Positions 29,352 through 37,511 of a stretch of DNA of 64,000 nt are shown piece after piece (within the stretch, counting starts at the first letter, position 1; every line of letters begins with the position of its first letter). This DNA is from Bordetella holmesii ATCC 51541 (GTDB lineage: Bacteria; Pseudomonadota; Gammaproteobacteria; Burkholderiales; Burkholderiaceae_B): assembly GCA_000612485.1 (NCBI GenBank), contig CP007494.1, positions 930,001 through 994,000 of the forward strand, given 5' to 3'. A model generated the notes under the pieces. The model worked only from the letters and a program-made list of their open reading frames with translations. It had not been told where the DNA came from and made no database searches. Made by a program: the position numbers and the translations under genes.

Positions 29352-30691
29352 TCAGACGCCGATCTTTCCGTCGTCGGCCCGCTGGATCACCACCGTCGAC
29401 GAACGCGGCCGCACCCGGCTCGTCGTGGCCACGGTCGCATCGTCAGTGTCGTAGGCCGGCCAGTTGACCGGATGCTGCACGTTCAGAAAGATCGTGGTAT
29501 AGTCAGGCGTAAACGCAAACCCTGTGATTTCGGCTTCATTGGGCCCGACGAAGAAGCGGCGCAGATCGGCCTGATTGCTCGCATTGATCACCGGACCGGT
29601 GCCGCTGCTGTCGGCCAGCGCGCCGGGGATGACAGCCAGCATCTGGTCGTTGATGGTGCGGGCCACATCGTTGTTGCGGCCATTGTCGATGCCGTTGTCC
29701 GTCTGGATCCACAGAATGCCGCGATCGTCGAACGCCAGACCGTCCGGGCTGGCCAGCTCGTTCATGGCCGTCAACCCCGAACGATTGGTGTCCGCATCGG
29801 CGCCGGCGCCCGAACCAAACACGAAGATGTCCCACTTGAACGTATTCGCGCCTGCCTCGTCGTGCCAGCGGACGATGTGCCCGTTGACGTTGTTGAGCCG
29901 TGGATTGGCGGCGTTGACGCCCGAGGTGGCGTTGCGGCGCGTGTTGTTGGTCAGGCTCAGATAGATGTCGCCATTACCCGGGTGCGTGGCCGTCCACTCC
30001 GGACGATCCATGGGCGTGGCACCGACGAAATCGGCCGCGCCACGCGTATTGATGATGATGTTCTCCAGCGAACCAAACTCATCACCCAGCGTACGCCCAC
30101 CCGTTCCCACCGACGCCGGCGTCAACGGCAACCATTCCCCGCTGCCGTCGGCATTGAAGCGCGCCACGTACAGCGTGCCACGATCCATATACTTGGCGCC
30201 CACCGCCAGGCGGTCGGTGCGCTCGGCGTCCTTGGGATCCCACACGGCTTCCGAGACGAAGCGGTAGATGTACTCGAACTGCGAATCATCGCCGGAATAA
30301 AAGGAAATCGGCTTGCCGGCTTCGAGCTTGCCATAAGCGCAGCCCTCGTGGGCATAACGGCCCAGCGCGCTGCGTTTCGTGGCGATGCTGTTGGGGTCGT
30401 ACGGGTCGATCTCGACCAGATAGCCGAAGCCATTGACCTCGTTGCGCCAATCCTGAGTGGCATCGATGCCCGTTGGGGTGATGTTGAAGCGCGCAAATTC
30501 GCCCAGCACTTCGGAAGGATCATTGGCCGCGCTTTCCCAGCCATAACGGCCAGTGGCGGTGCTCACGCCGACCCGCACCTGGTGCGCCGGACGCGTGGCC
30601 GTATTGACGAAACAGGAGGCCCAGTTTTCCTCGGCGGTGATGTAGGTGCCCCACGGGGTCGTGCCATTGCCGCAGTTGTTGTTGGTGCCGC
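29352..30691 (-). pseudogene. phoX: PhoX-type alkaline phosphatase, 3' fragment (split by IS)
   Basis: The C-terminal ~445 codons of a DUF839/PhoX-family phosphatase. PhoX enzymes are calcium/iron-dependent, Tat-exported phosphatases induced by phosphate starvation. Recognisable blocks are TPWGTYITAEENWASCF, RYAHEGCAYGKL, SPDGLAFDDRGILWIQTDNGID and the terminal STVVIQRADDGKIGV. The fragment resumes at GTNNNCGNG immediately after the IS. Deleting the IS and one copy of the 4-bp duplication restores an uninterrupted frame reading SQVRGTNNNCG across the junction. Intact length would be about 690 aa. Any product started within the IS end would lack the signal and half of the enzyme. Confidence 0.88.
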
Positions 30692-30715
30692 TGACCTGCT
30701 CCCCGTGATTAGTAC
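30692..30715 (+). repeat. IS left terminal inverted repeat
   Basis: About 24 bp, TGACCTGC...GATTAGTAC, matching the reverse complement of the right end with a single indel and a few mismatches. Confidence 0.85.
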
Positions 30716-30745
30716 GAAATCGATGTAGAGTCCGTTCCCAAAGGA

Positions 30746-31012
30746 ATGGCAATGAAGAAACGATTTACGGAAGAGCAAATCATCGGCGTGCTCAAGGAAG
30801 CCGATGCAGGTGCCAAGCCCGCAGAGTTGTGCCGCAAGCACGGAATCTCCGAGGCAACGTACTACAACTGGAAGGCGAAGTTCGGTGGCATGACGGTGTC
30901 GGACGCTCAGAGGCTCAAGGAGCTGGAGCAGGAGAACAACAAGCTCAAGAAGCTGTTGGCCGAGTCGATGCTGGACAAGGCGGCGCTTCAGGATCTGCTA
31001 AGCCGAAAGTAG
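30746..31012 (+). CDS. IS3-family transposase OrfA (HTH)
   Basis: 88 aa. N-terminal helix-turn-helix (KRFTEEQIIGVLKEADAGAKPAELCRKHGISEATYYNWKAKFGG) binds the IS ends. A leucine-zipper-like heptad region (~58-82, LKELEQENNKLKKLLAES) mediates multimerisation. OrfA alone usually acts as a regulator; the active transposase is the OrfAB fusion made by -1 frameshifting. The stop is the TAG at 31010-31012, and the orfB frame (-1) is already open beneath it. Confidence 0.93.
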   Translation: MAMKKRFTEEQIIGVLKEADAGAKPAELCRKHGISEATYYNWKAKFGGMTVSDAQRLKELEQENNKLKKLLAESMLDKAALQDLLSRK

Positions 31013-31872
31013 TCAGCCCGCAGGCCAAACGCGAGGCGGTCAGGACATTAATGACCGAGCGCAGCATGGGTGTTACCCGGGCCTGTGGGCTGGTAGGAAT
31101 TTCGCGGTCGCTGTTTGCCTACGAGAGCACACGCTCAGGCGATGCTGCGCTGACCGAGCGCATGAAAGAGATGGCAGTGGCGAAACGACGCTACGGCTAT
31201 CGGAGGATCCATGTGCTCTTACGTCGCGAAGGCTGGCAAGCAAATCACAAGCGAATCTGGCGGCTGTACAGTCTGGCAGGGTTAAGCGTGCGAAAACGAA
31301 AGCGTAAGCGAATCGCGGCGACCGAGCGCGTGGTTCGCCCAGCGGCAATCGCGCCGAATCAGAGTTGGTCAATGGACTTTGTGGCCGACGGCCTAGCCTA
31401 TGGCCGCCGATTCCGCTGTTTGACTATCGTCGATGACTACACTCGCGAATGCCTGGCCATCGAGGTCGATACGTCGTTGCCGGGACTGCGTGTTGCCATG
31501 GTGCTGCAACGGCTGGCGGAGATGCGTGGCCTGCCGCGATCTATTACCGTGGACAACGGGCCAGAGTTCGCCGGAAGAGCCTTGGACGCCTGGGCCTACC
31601 AAGCAGGCGTAAAGCTGTCGTTTATTCGGCCGGGTAAGCCGGTGGAGAACGCTTATATCGAAAGTTTCAACGGCAAGTTCCGCGACGAATGCCTTAACGA
31701 GCACTGGTTCTTGTCCCTGCGACAGGCTAAAAGCTTGATCGAAAACTGGCGAGTCGAGTACAACACCGATCGGCCTCACAGCGCGCTCGGATATTTAACG
31801 CCGGCGCAATTCGTGCAGGCTCATCAGAAAGAAGGTCTTTTACCCCTGGGCTCTATGTCGGTGCCGTACTAA
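30997..31872 (+). CDS. IS3-family transposase OrfB (DDE integrase core)
   Basis: About 290 aa in the -1 frame relative to orfA; the first in-frame ATG is at 31051, but the frame is open through the orfA end, as expected for a frameshift-made OrfAB. HTH_21 region YGYRRIHVLLRREGWQANHKRIWRLYS precedes the rve core. The catalytic triad is visible: Asp in SMDFVADGL, Asp in TVDNGPEF, and Glu in ENAYIESFNGKFRDECL. The C-terminal RPHSALGYLTPAQF motif is typical. It appears complete. Confidence 0.92.
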   Translation, partial: AKPKVVSPQAKREAVRTLMTERSMGVTRACGLVGISRSLFAYESTRSGDAALTERMKEMAVAKRRYGYRRIHVLLRREGWQANHKRIWRLYSLAGLSVRKRKRKRIAATERVVRPAAIAPNQSWSMDFVADGLAYGRRFRCLTIVDDYTRECLAIEVDTSLPGLRVAMVLQRLAEMRGLPRSITVDNGPEFAGRALDAWAYQAGVKLSFIRPGKPVENAYIESFNGKFRDECLNEHWFLSLRQAKSLIENWRVEYNTDRPHSALGYLTPAQFVQAHQKEGLLPLGSMSVPY

Positions 31873-31888
31873 ATCTGGGGGCAGGTCA
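31866..31888 (-). repeat. IS right terminal inverted repeat
   Basis: About 23 bp ending GGCAGGTCA on the plus strand, the inverted partner of the left end; the CCGC duplication follows directly. Confidence 0.85.
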
Positions 31889-32634
31889 CCGCGCACTTGC
31901 GAGCCATTGGGCGAGAACGGCGTCTTGACCCAGTCGGTACCGGCGACCGGACCAGCCAGCTTCATGGCCGTGGCCGACGTGAAGCGGCGGTTGAATCGCG
32001 AGTTGTTGACGATCTGCCAGCGGCCATTGTCCTTGCGGATATGCATGACGGCCACACCATGCGCATTGACCTCCTTGCGCACTTCTTCGGCGGGGCGCTT
32101 GCCGGCCACACGGGTGGCGCCATTCGGGTGCAGGGCGCCCTGGTCTATGTATTCGTGGTTGACGACCAGCAGGCCCTCGGTGGCGCTGCCTTCCAGTGGA
32201 AAGTAGTGCATGCCGTCGTGATGCATGCCGGTGGAGTTGAGCAAATCGTTGGAGCTGTTGTTGCCGTTCTTGTCCCAGGCCTGAGCGTTGTCATTGAGCG
32301 GAGTACCCCAGGCACCGATCACATGCGCGACATAACCGGCCGGCACCACACAGGCATCGGTCATGGACGCGGGCAGGGAATCGAAGCCCAGCTTCAAGGC
32401 CTGCGGCGGCGTGGTTGGCGTCGTGCCCGGGCCGGTCTCCGGCGTGGCGGCCTCGTCATCGTCGTCGTCGTGGCTGCCGCCACAGGCAGCCAGGCTCAGC
32501 GACCCCATGGTGGCCAAGGCGGCCAGGCTGCCGCGCATCACCGCCCGGCGCGACAGGTTGCGCTCGAGGATTTCGCTAAAAGGAAGATTGCCGCTGGAAT
32601 TGCGGATGACCTTGTCTGTTATGGACTTGCTCAT
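31889..32634 (-). pseudogene. phoX: PhoX-type alkaline phosphatase, 5' fragment (split by IS)
   Basis: First ~248 codons of the interrupted gene, starting MSKSITDKVIRNSSGNLPF with AGGAG about 8 nt upstream. The twin-arginine signal LSRRAVMRGSLAALATMGSLSLAACGG (~28-54) also ends in a lipobox-like LAAC. A poly-Asp stretch (~56-61) and Thr/Pro linker follow, then the DUF839 domain opens (LKLGFDSLPASMTDACVVPAGYVAHVIGAWGTPL, EGLLVVNHEYIDQGALHP). The frame runs into the IS after SQVRG. A CTGTCAT heptamer like one half of a Pho box lies upstream (32704-32710, minus strand), but the second half-site is missing. Confidence 0.88.
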
Positions 32635-32734
32635 GTGGGCTCCTGTCGTAGAGTCGCGCCAGTTGTGGGAAGCAAGATCCTAAGAACTGAACGTTAAGTG
32701 CTCATGACAGGCGCCGCAAATTCACGCTGATGGA

Positions 32735-33734
32735 CTACCCTCGCAACCAATGCCAGAACGGCACAAACACATCCGCCGCCAGATACGGGCCGGCCCCCCA
32801 CACCGCAGTCCAGGCCAATGCGCCAACGACATTGGCCGCCAGAAACCGGTGAAACGGCATGCCCGCCGAGCCTGCGATCAGGCCATTGAGCTGCCGCAGC
32901 ACCACCACGAAGCGGGCGCCCATCACGAGATACAAGCCGCGCTTGCGGAACTGTTCTTCCAGAGCGGCAAGCCGCTCTGGCGTGATCTTGACCAGATGGC
33001 CATAACGCACGAGCAGGCGGCGTGCCCGCGCGATCACGGGCGCATCGATCATCTTGCCGTCCAGCTTGAAGGCCGCCAGGCCGTTGTCGCGGTGTGCGCG
33101 CACCACCTCGCGCGCCCATTCGAGATCGGCCAGCGGCGGCAGAAACGCCTCGTGCACCACCGGCACCTGGGTGGGATGAATACAAAGCAGTCCGCCAAAG
33201 CCCATGTCGCGCGCGCGAATGGCCGCAGCACGCAGGCCGGCCGTATCCTGAATGCCCGGAAACACCCCATACAGAGGCTGCCCCAGACCTGCCACGCGGC
33301 CATGCAGCAGCATCTGCACACGGGCATGGTCCAGCACCAGATCCGCTCCCTCGGTATCGGGTGTCATGGCCAGATCGAGGGAGTAGTCCAGTGAGCCAAA
33401 CGCCAGGCGCTGCACACCGGGCGTGGCGGCGATTTCTGCCAGATGGAGCACGCCCTGCGCCGTCTCGACGATGGGGATGATGGGGATATTGGTCTGCGCC
33501 GCATGCCGGACCTGAGCCATGCTTTCGGTCTTGGGCAGCACAATGCCGCTGACCGTGGTCCGGCCGGGTATCCAGAAACTCGGCCAGGGTCTGGCGCGCG
33601 CGCTCCTTGCCCAGATGCTCGACCGCGTCTTCGAGATCAACAATGACGGTATCCGCGCCGGCGGCCAGGGCCTTGTCGAAGCGGTCCGGCCGGTTGGCCG
33701 GTACGAACAGCGCGGTTCGGATGACAGGGACCAT
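32735..33734 (-). pseudogene. CitE/HpcH-type lyase remnant, frameshifted, internally deleted and fused to a DedA C-terminus
   Basis: Start ATG 33734 shares one base with the TAA of the CoA-transferase gene and has GGAGG 8 nt upstream. Residues 1-59 (PVIRTALFVPANRPDRFDKALAAGADTVIVDLEDAVEH...) are a normal HpcH/HpaI-CitE N-terminus. After FLDTRPD about 25 residues are missing and the frame changes; the homologous continuation VSGIVLPKTESMAQV is in another frame and runs through GVQRLAFGSLDYSLDLAM and FKLDGKMIDAPVIARARRLL. From about 33010 it passes in frame into VRYGHLVKITPERLAALEEQF...RFVVVLRQLNGLIAGSAGMPFHRFL, the C-terminal half of a DedA protein, ending at 32735. Family role: cleavage of (S)-citramalyl-CoA or a related acyl-CoA. 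It cannot be functional as read. Confidence 0.85.
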
Positions 33735-34921
33735 TACACAACCTCCGTGGAGTGCAGGCGCGCCACCTCGTCGGGCGCATACCCCAGGGATGCTAACACC
33801 GCGTCGGTGTTCTCGCCGATGGCCGGCACGGCATCCATGCGCGGCGTGAAGGCGCTGTTGTGCGCCGGCGGCAGCAGCGATGGAATGCGCCCGGCCGGGC
33901 TGTCGATCTCGCGCCAGTTGTCGCGCGCCTTGAGCTGGGGATGGTCCCACACTCCCTTCATGTCATTGACGCGGGCATTGGCGATCTGCGCGGCCTCCAG
34001 ACGTTCGCTGACCTCCTCGATGGTCAAGGCGGCAAACGCCTGCACGATGAGCGCGCGCAAGACCTCGCGATTGGCCGTGCGCAGCGAGTTGCTGGCAAAA
34101 CGGCTGTCGCCGGCCAGCTCGGGCTGCAGAAGCACCTGGTCGCAGAACACCTTCCATTCGCGCTCGTTCTGCAATCCCAGCACGATGGTCTTACCGTCGC
34201 CCACCGGAAACGGCCCATAGGGATAGATGGTGGCATGCGAGGCGCCGGCGCGCGGCGGCGGGGGAGCATCCTCGAAGGCGTAGTACATGGGATACCCCAT
34301 CCACTCCACCATGCTCTCCAGCATGGAGACATCCACCCGGCTGCCCTGCCCCGTACGGCCGCGCAACAGCAGCGCGTTCAGGATGCCGCTATAGGCATAC
34401 ATCCCCGCCGCGATATCCGAGATCGAGCAGCCCGCCTTGACCGGCTCGTCTGCTGTACCGGTGACCGACACGAAGCCGCTCTCGCTCTGAATCAGCAGGT
34501 CATAGGCTTTTTTGTCCTGATAGGGCCCGCCCTCGCCGTAGCCCGAAATATCGCAGACGATCAGGCGCGGAAAGCGTTCGCGCAGCGCGTCGAAGGACAG
34601 CCCCAGGCGGGCGGCGGCGCCCGGAGCAAGGTTCTGCACCAGCACATCGGCGCCGGCCAGAAGACGCTCCATCATCTGCCCGGCCTCGGCCTTTTTCAAA
34701 TCGAGCGTGAGGCTCTCTTTCGAGCGGTTGGTCCAGATGAAGTGCGAAGCCTGGCCGCGAACACGCTCGTCGTAACGGCGCGCGAAGTCACCCACGCCAG
34801 GCCGCTCGACCTTGATGACCCGCGCGCCCATATCGGCCAGTTGCCGGGTGCAGAAAGGCGCCGCGATGGCGTGTTCGAGACTGACGACAGTGATGCCATC
34901 CAGGGGACGGGGTGCGCTCAT
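33734..34921 (-). CDS. CaiB/BaiF-family (class III) CoA-transferase
   Basis: 395 aa. N-terminal PLDGITVVSLEHAIAAPFCTRQLADMGARVIKVERPGVGDFARRYD is the family opening. The catalytic Asp is in LLIQSESGFVSVTGTADEPVKAG-type context (class III enzymes use an Asp near residue 170), and GLQNEREWKVFCDQVL lies in the second domain. It transfers CoA, commonly from succinyl-CoA, to a carboxylic acid. Flanked by a MaoC hydratase (4-nt overlap) and the broken CitE lyase (1-nt overlap): CoA-transferase, hydratase and lyase are the three steps of itaconate catabolism in Pseudomonas (established pathway; assignment here is inference). Confidence 0.9.
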   Translation of the reverse strand: MSAPRPLDGITVVSLEHAIAAPFCTRQLADMGARVIKVERPGVGDFARRYDERVRGQASHFIWTNRSKESLTLDLKKAEAGQMMERLLAGADVLVQNLAPGAAARLGLSFDALRERFPRLIVCDISGYGEGGPYQDKKAYDLLIQSESGFVSVTGTADEPVKAGCSISDIAAGMYAYSGILNALLLRGRTGQGSRVDVSMLESMVEWMGYPMYYAFEDAPPPPRAGASHATIYPYGPFPVGDGKTIVLGLQNEREWKVFCDQVLLQPELAGDSRFASNSLRTANREVLRALIVQAFAALTIEEVSERLEAAQIANARVNDMKGVWDHPQLKARDNWREIDSPAGRIPSLLPPAHNSAFTPRMDAVPAIGENTDAVLASLGYAPDEVARLHSTEVV

Positions 34922-35748
34922 GCTTCGAACCTCACTTCAGCTTGATGGGCCAGGGTGCCGTCCTGCTCGGCCCACACACGGGCTATGCCAGGCGCGTCGA
35001 TCAGGCCCGCGACCTCGAAGGGCTTGGGCGAGATGAGCGGGCGCAGCCCGCGATAGGCGAAGTGCTTGAGCCGTGCCTGGGGATGCGCCCGGCAAAACGC
35101 CGACAACATGGCGGTGGCGATCAGCGGCCCGTGCACGACCAGACCGGGATAGCCCTCGACCTCGGTCACATAGGGATAGTCGTAATGGATGCGATGGCCA
35201 TTGAAGGTCACCGCCGAATAGCGAAACAGCAGTACCGCGCTGGGCTCGACCGTTTCGCGCCACTGCGACTGTTCAGCCTGCTCGGTGCCTTCCAGCTTGG
35301 GCGGCGACGGCTGGCGATAGACGATATCCTGTTCTTCGACGATGGCCGCTTCGCCCTGTTGCATAAACTCGTGGCGTACCGTCACAAACAGCAGTTTGCC
35401 GGTGCGGCCGTTTTTTTCTTTGATGGCCGCAACCGTCGACACACGCTCGGCCTCAACGCCGACCTTCAACGGATGATGGAAATCCACGCGCCCGCCCGCC
35501 CACATACGGTTGCGGTCATCGGCCGGAGGCAGAAACCCGCCGCGCGCCGGATGACCGTCACGGCCCAGTCCGGCCATGTCGGCAGTACGGATGAAATAGG
35601 CCCACTGCCACAGCGGCGGCAACGGCTCGCCGGCGGCTGGCGCCGCCACTCCCAGCGTGGCGGCAATACGCGCCGCGTGCACCGGGTCCAGGGTATCGGC
35701 CATGCGCTCCGTGCTGCCGATCCACTGGTCTAGGGCCTGCTCAGACAT
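34918..35748 (-). CDS. MaoC/HTD2-like acyl-CoA hydratase (itaconyl- or mesaconyl-CoA hydratase type)
   Basis: 276 aa from ATG 35748, with AAGGAG 7 nt upstream; an earlier in-frame start at 35823 lacks this. Double hot-dog protein: the N-terminal FAS1-like dehydratase half (~10-135, TLDPVHAARIAATLG... GGFLPPADDRNRMWAGGRVDFHHPL) is followed by the second hot-dog with RYSAVTFNGHRIHYDYPYVTEVEGYPGLVVHGPLIATAML. FNxHxIHYD is the hydratase 2 catalytic motif. Proteins of this shape hydrate itaconyl-CoA to citramalyl-CoA or mesaconyl-C4-CoA. The downstream CoA-transferase overlaps its stop. Confidence 0.85.
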   Translation of the reverse strand: MSEQALDQWIGSTERMADTLDPVHAARIAATLGVAAPAAGEPLPPLWQWAYFIRTADMAGLGRDGHPARGGFLPPADDRNRMWAGGRVDFHHPLKVGVEAERVSTVAAIKEKNGRTGKLLFVTVRHEFMQQGEAAIVEEQDIVYRQPSPPKLEGTEQAEQSQWRETVEPSAVLLFRYSAVTFNGHRIHYDYPYVTEVEGYPGLVVHGPLIATAMLSAFCRAHPQARLKHFAYRGLRPLISPKPFEVAGLIDAPGIARVWAEQDGTLAHQAEVRFEA

Positions 35749-35854
35749 GAATTCACTCCTTTGCGTGTAGTCCCACAGGAGCATGCCGGGGCCGGCCCGG
35801 GCTGTAAATTCGTTTTTGCTCAAGCCCGGGTTTGATCCACCTTAAGAACACGAC

Positions 35855-35894
35855 GGCCCCCGCAGGCCGGACAGGCATCCAGCTTGCGGGGGCC
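35855..35894 (-). terminator. GC hairpin between fumarase and MaoC genes
   Basis: 10-bp perfect stem GGCCCCCGCA / TGCGGGGGCC with a 20-nt loop, 29 nt after the leftward fumarase stop. There is no U-tract, so it may be a weak terminator, an attenuator or an mRNA-end stabiliser between fumA and the maoC-caiB-citE group. Confidence 0.5.
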
Positions 35895-35923
35895 GCTTCA
35901 GACCGCTGGCAGAACCTGGCCGA

Positions 35924-37447
35924 TCAGGCCACGGCGACCGGAATCTTGCCGATCTTGGCCTGCCATTCCTTGGGGCCCGTGGTGTGCACCGACACCCCCT
36001 GCGCATCCACGGCGACGGTCACAGGCATGTCCTTGACATCGAACTCATAGATGGCCTCCATGCCCAGGTCTTCGAAGGCCAGCACGCGGGCCTGGCGAAT
36101 CGCCTTGGACACGAGATAGGCCGCGCCGCCCACGGCCATCAGGTAGGCCGACTGATGCTTTTTGATCGCTTCGATGGCGACCTGACCGCGCTCGGACTTG
36201 CCGATCATCGAAATCAGGCCAGTCTGCGCCAACATCATGTCAGTGAATTTGTCCATGCGCGTGGCGGTGGTGGGGCCGGCCGGACCCACCACTTCGTCGC
36301 CGACCGGATCGACCGGCCCCACGTAGTAGATGACACGGTTGGTGAAATCCACCGGCAACGTCTCGCCGCGCGCGAGCATGTCCTGGATACGCTTGTGCGC
36401 AGCATCGCGTCCGGTCAGCATCTTGCCCGACAGGAGCAGCGTCTGGCCGGGTTGCCAGCTTGCCACCTCTTCACGGGTGAGCGTATCCAGATTGACCTGT
36501 TTGGACTTGTTGTAGTCCGGCGCCCAGTGCACATCGGGCCATTCGCTCAAGGCTGGCGGATCCAACCGTGCCGGGCCCGAGCCGTCCAACACGAAGTGCG
36601 CATGGCGCGTGGCCGCGCAGTTGGGGATCATGGCCACGGGCTTGGAGGCCGCATGCGTGGGGAAGGTATTGATCTTGACGTCCAGCACGGTCGTCAGGCC
36701 GCCAAGGCCCTGCGCGCCAATGCCCAGGGCATTGACCTTTTCATACAGCTCGATGCGCAGTTCCTCGAGTTTGTTCTGCGGGCCACGGGCCAGCAGCTCG
36801 TACATATCGATGTCTTCCATCAGTGACTGCTTGGCCATGAGCATGGCTTTTTCGGCCGTGCCGCCCACGCCGATGCCCAACATGCCCGGCGGGCACCAGC
36901 CCGCACCCATGGTCGGCACGGTCTTGAGCACCCAGTCCACCAGCGAGTCGCTGGGGTTGAGCATGACAAATTTGGTTTTGTTCTCGGAACCACCACCCTT
37001 GGAAGCCACTTGCACGTCGACCGTGGCGCCAGGCACCAGGTCGACGTGCAGAATACAGGGCGTGTTGTCGCGCGTGTTCTTGCGTGCGAAAAGCGGATCA
37101 TCCAGCACCGAGGCGCGCAGCGGATTGTCCGGATTGGTGTAGCCGCGCCGCACCCCCTCGTCACAGAGTTCCTGCAGGCTGCGCTTGGTCTCGAAGCGCA
37201 CATCCATGCCGATCTTCAGAAACACATTGACGATGCCGGTGTCCTGGCACAGGGGACGTTTACCTTCGGCGCACATGCGCGAATTCGTCAGGATCTGGGC
37301 CATCGCGTCGCGCGCGGCCGGGCTTTCCTCGCGCTCATAGGCGCGCGCCAGATGGCGGATGTAGTCCAGGGGATGGTAATAGCTGATGAACTGGATCCCG
37401 TCGGCGATGGACTGGATCAGGTCTTCTTCTTTGATGATGACTGTCAT
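35924..37447 (-). CDS. fumA: class I fumarate hydratase (Fe-S), possible mesaconase
   Basis: 507 aa from MTVIIKEEDLIQSIADGIQFISYYHPLDY; the frame is open upstream but homology begins here. The N-terminal Fe-S domain has the cluster Cys in RPLCQDTGIVNVF, in GAGWCPPGMLGIGVGG and in PNCAATRHAHF. The C-terminal beta domain includes LTGRDAAHKRIQDML and GPTTATRMDKFTDMML. Single-chain like E. coli FumA/FumB. Class I fumarase in Burkholderia xenovorans also hydrates mesaconate (reported for that species), which would fit the neighbouring hydratase, CoA-transferase and lyase. fumC elsewhere already provides TCA fumarase. Confidence 0.92.
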   Translation of the reverse strand: MTVIIKEEDLIQSIADGIQFISYYHPLDYIRHLARAYEREESPAARDAMAQILTNSRMCAEGKRPLCQDTGIVNVFLKIGMDVRFETKRSLQELCDEGVRRGYTNPDNPLRASVLDDPLFARKNTRDNTPCILHVDLVPGATVDVQVASKGGGSENKTKFVMLNPSDSLVDWVLKTVPTMGAGWCPPGMLGIGVGGTAEKAMLMAKQSLMEDIDMYELLARGPQNKLEELRIELYEKVNALGIGAQGLGGLTTVLDVKINTFPTHAASKPVAMIPNCAATRHAHFVLDGSGPARLDPPALSEWPDVHWAPDYNKSKQVNLDTLTREEVASWQPGQTLLLSGKMLTGRDAAHKRIQDMLARGETLPVDFTNRVIYYVGPVDPVGDEVVGPAGPTTATRMDKFTDMMLAQTGLISMIGKSERGQVAIEAIKKHQSAYLMAVGGAAYLVSKAIRQARVLAFEDLGMEAIYEFDVKDMPVTVAVDAQGVSVHTTGPKEWQAKIGKIPVAVA

Positions 37448-37511
37448 GGCGTTACGGTAAGAAACAACGGGGACAATCGGCCGGACACCAGGCCCGGCCC
37501 GCGAATTCGAT

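Larger units (their letters stand above)
30692..31888 (+). mobile_element. IS3-family (IS407-group-like) insertion sequence, 1,197 bp
   Basis: Bounded by imperfect terminal inverted repeats beginning TGACCTGC on both ends and flanked by a 4-bp direct repeat CCGC (30688-30691 and 31889-31892). It carries orfA and orfB in overlapping frames, as expected for IS3 elements made through a -1 frameshift fusion. A 4-bp target duplication and TGACC ends fit the IS407 group (family knowledge). Both orfs and both ends look intact, so it may be active. It sits in phoX in the opposite orientation. Confidence 0.92.

Noticed and set aside
29346..30728. 460-residue rightward ORF opposite the phoX 3' fragment
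   Set aside because: A shadow of the real minus-strand gene: no start context, domain or composition support; an effect of high GC.
32704..32710. Pho box upstream of phoX
   Set aside because: Only one CTGTCAT heptamer is present; the second direct repeat 11 nt away is missing, so it is not called as a regulatory site.
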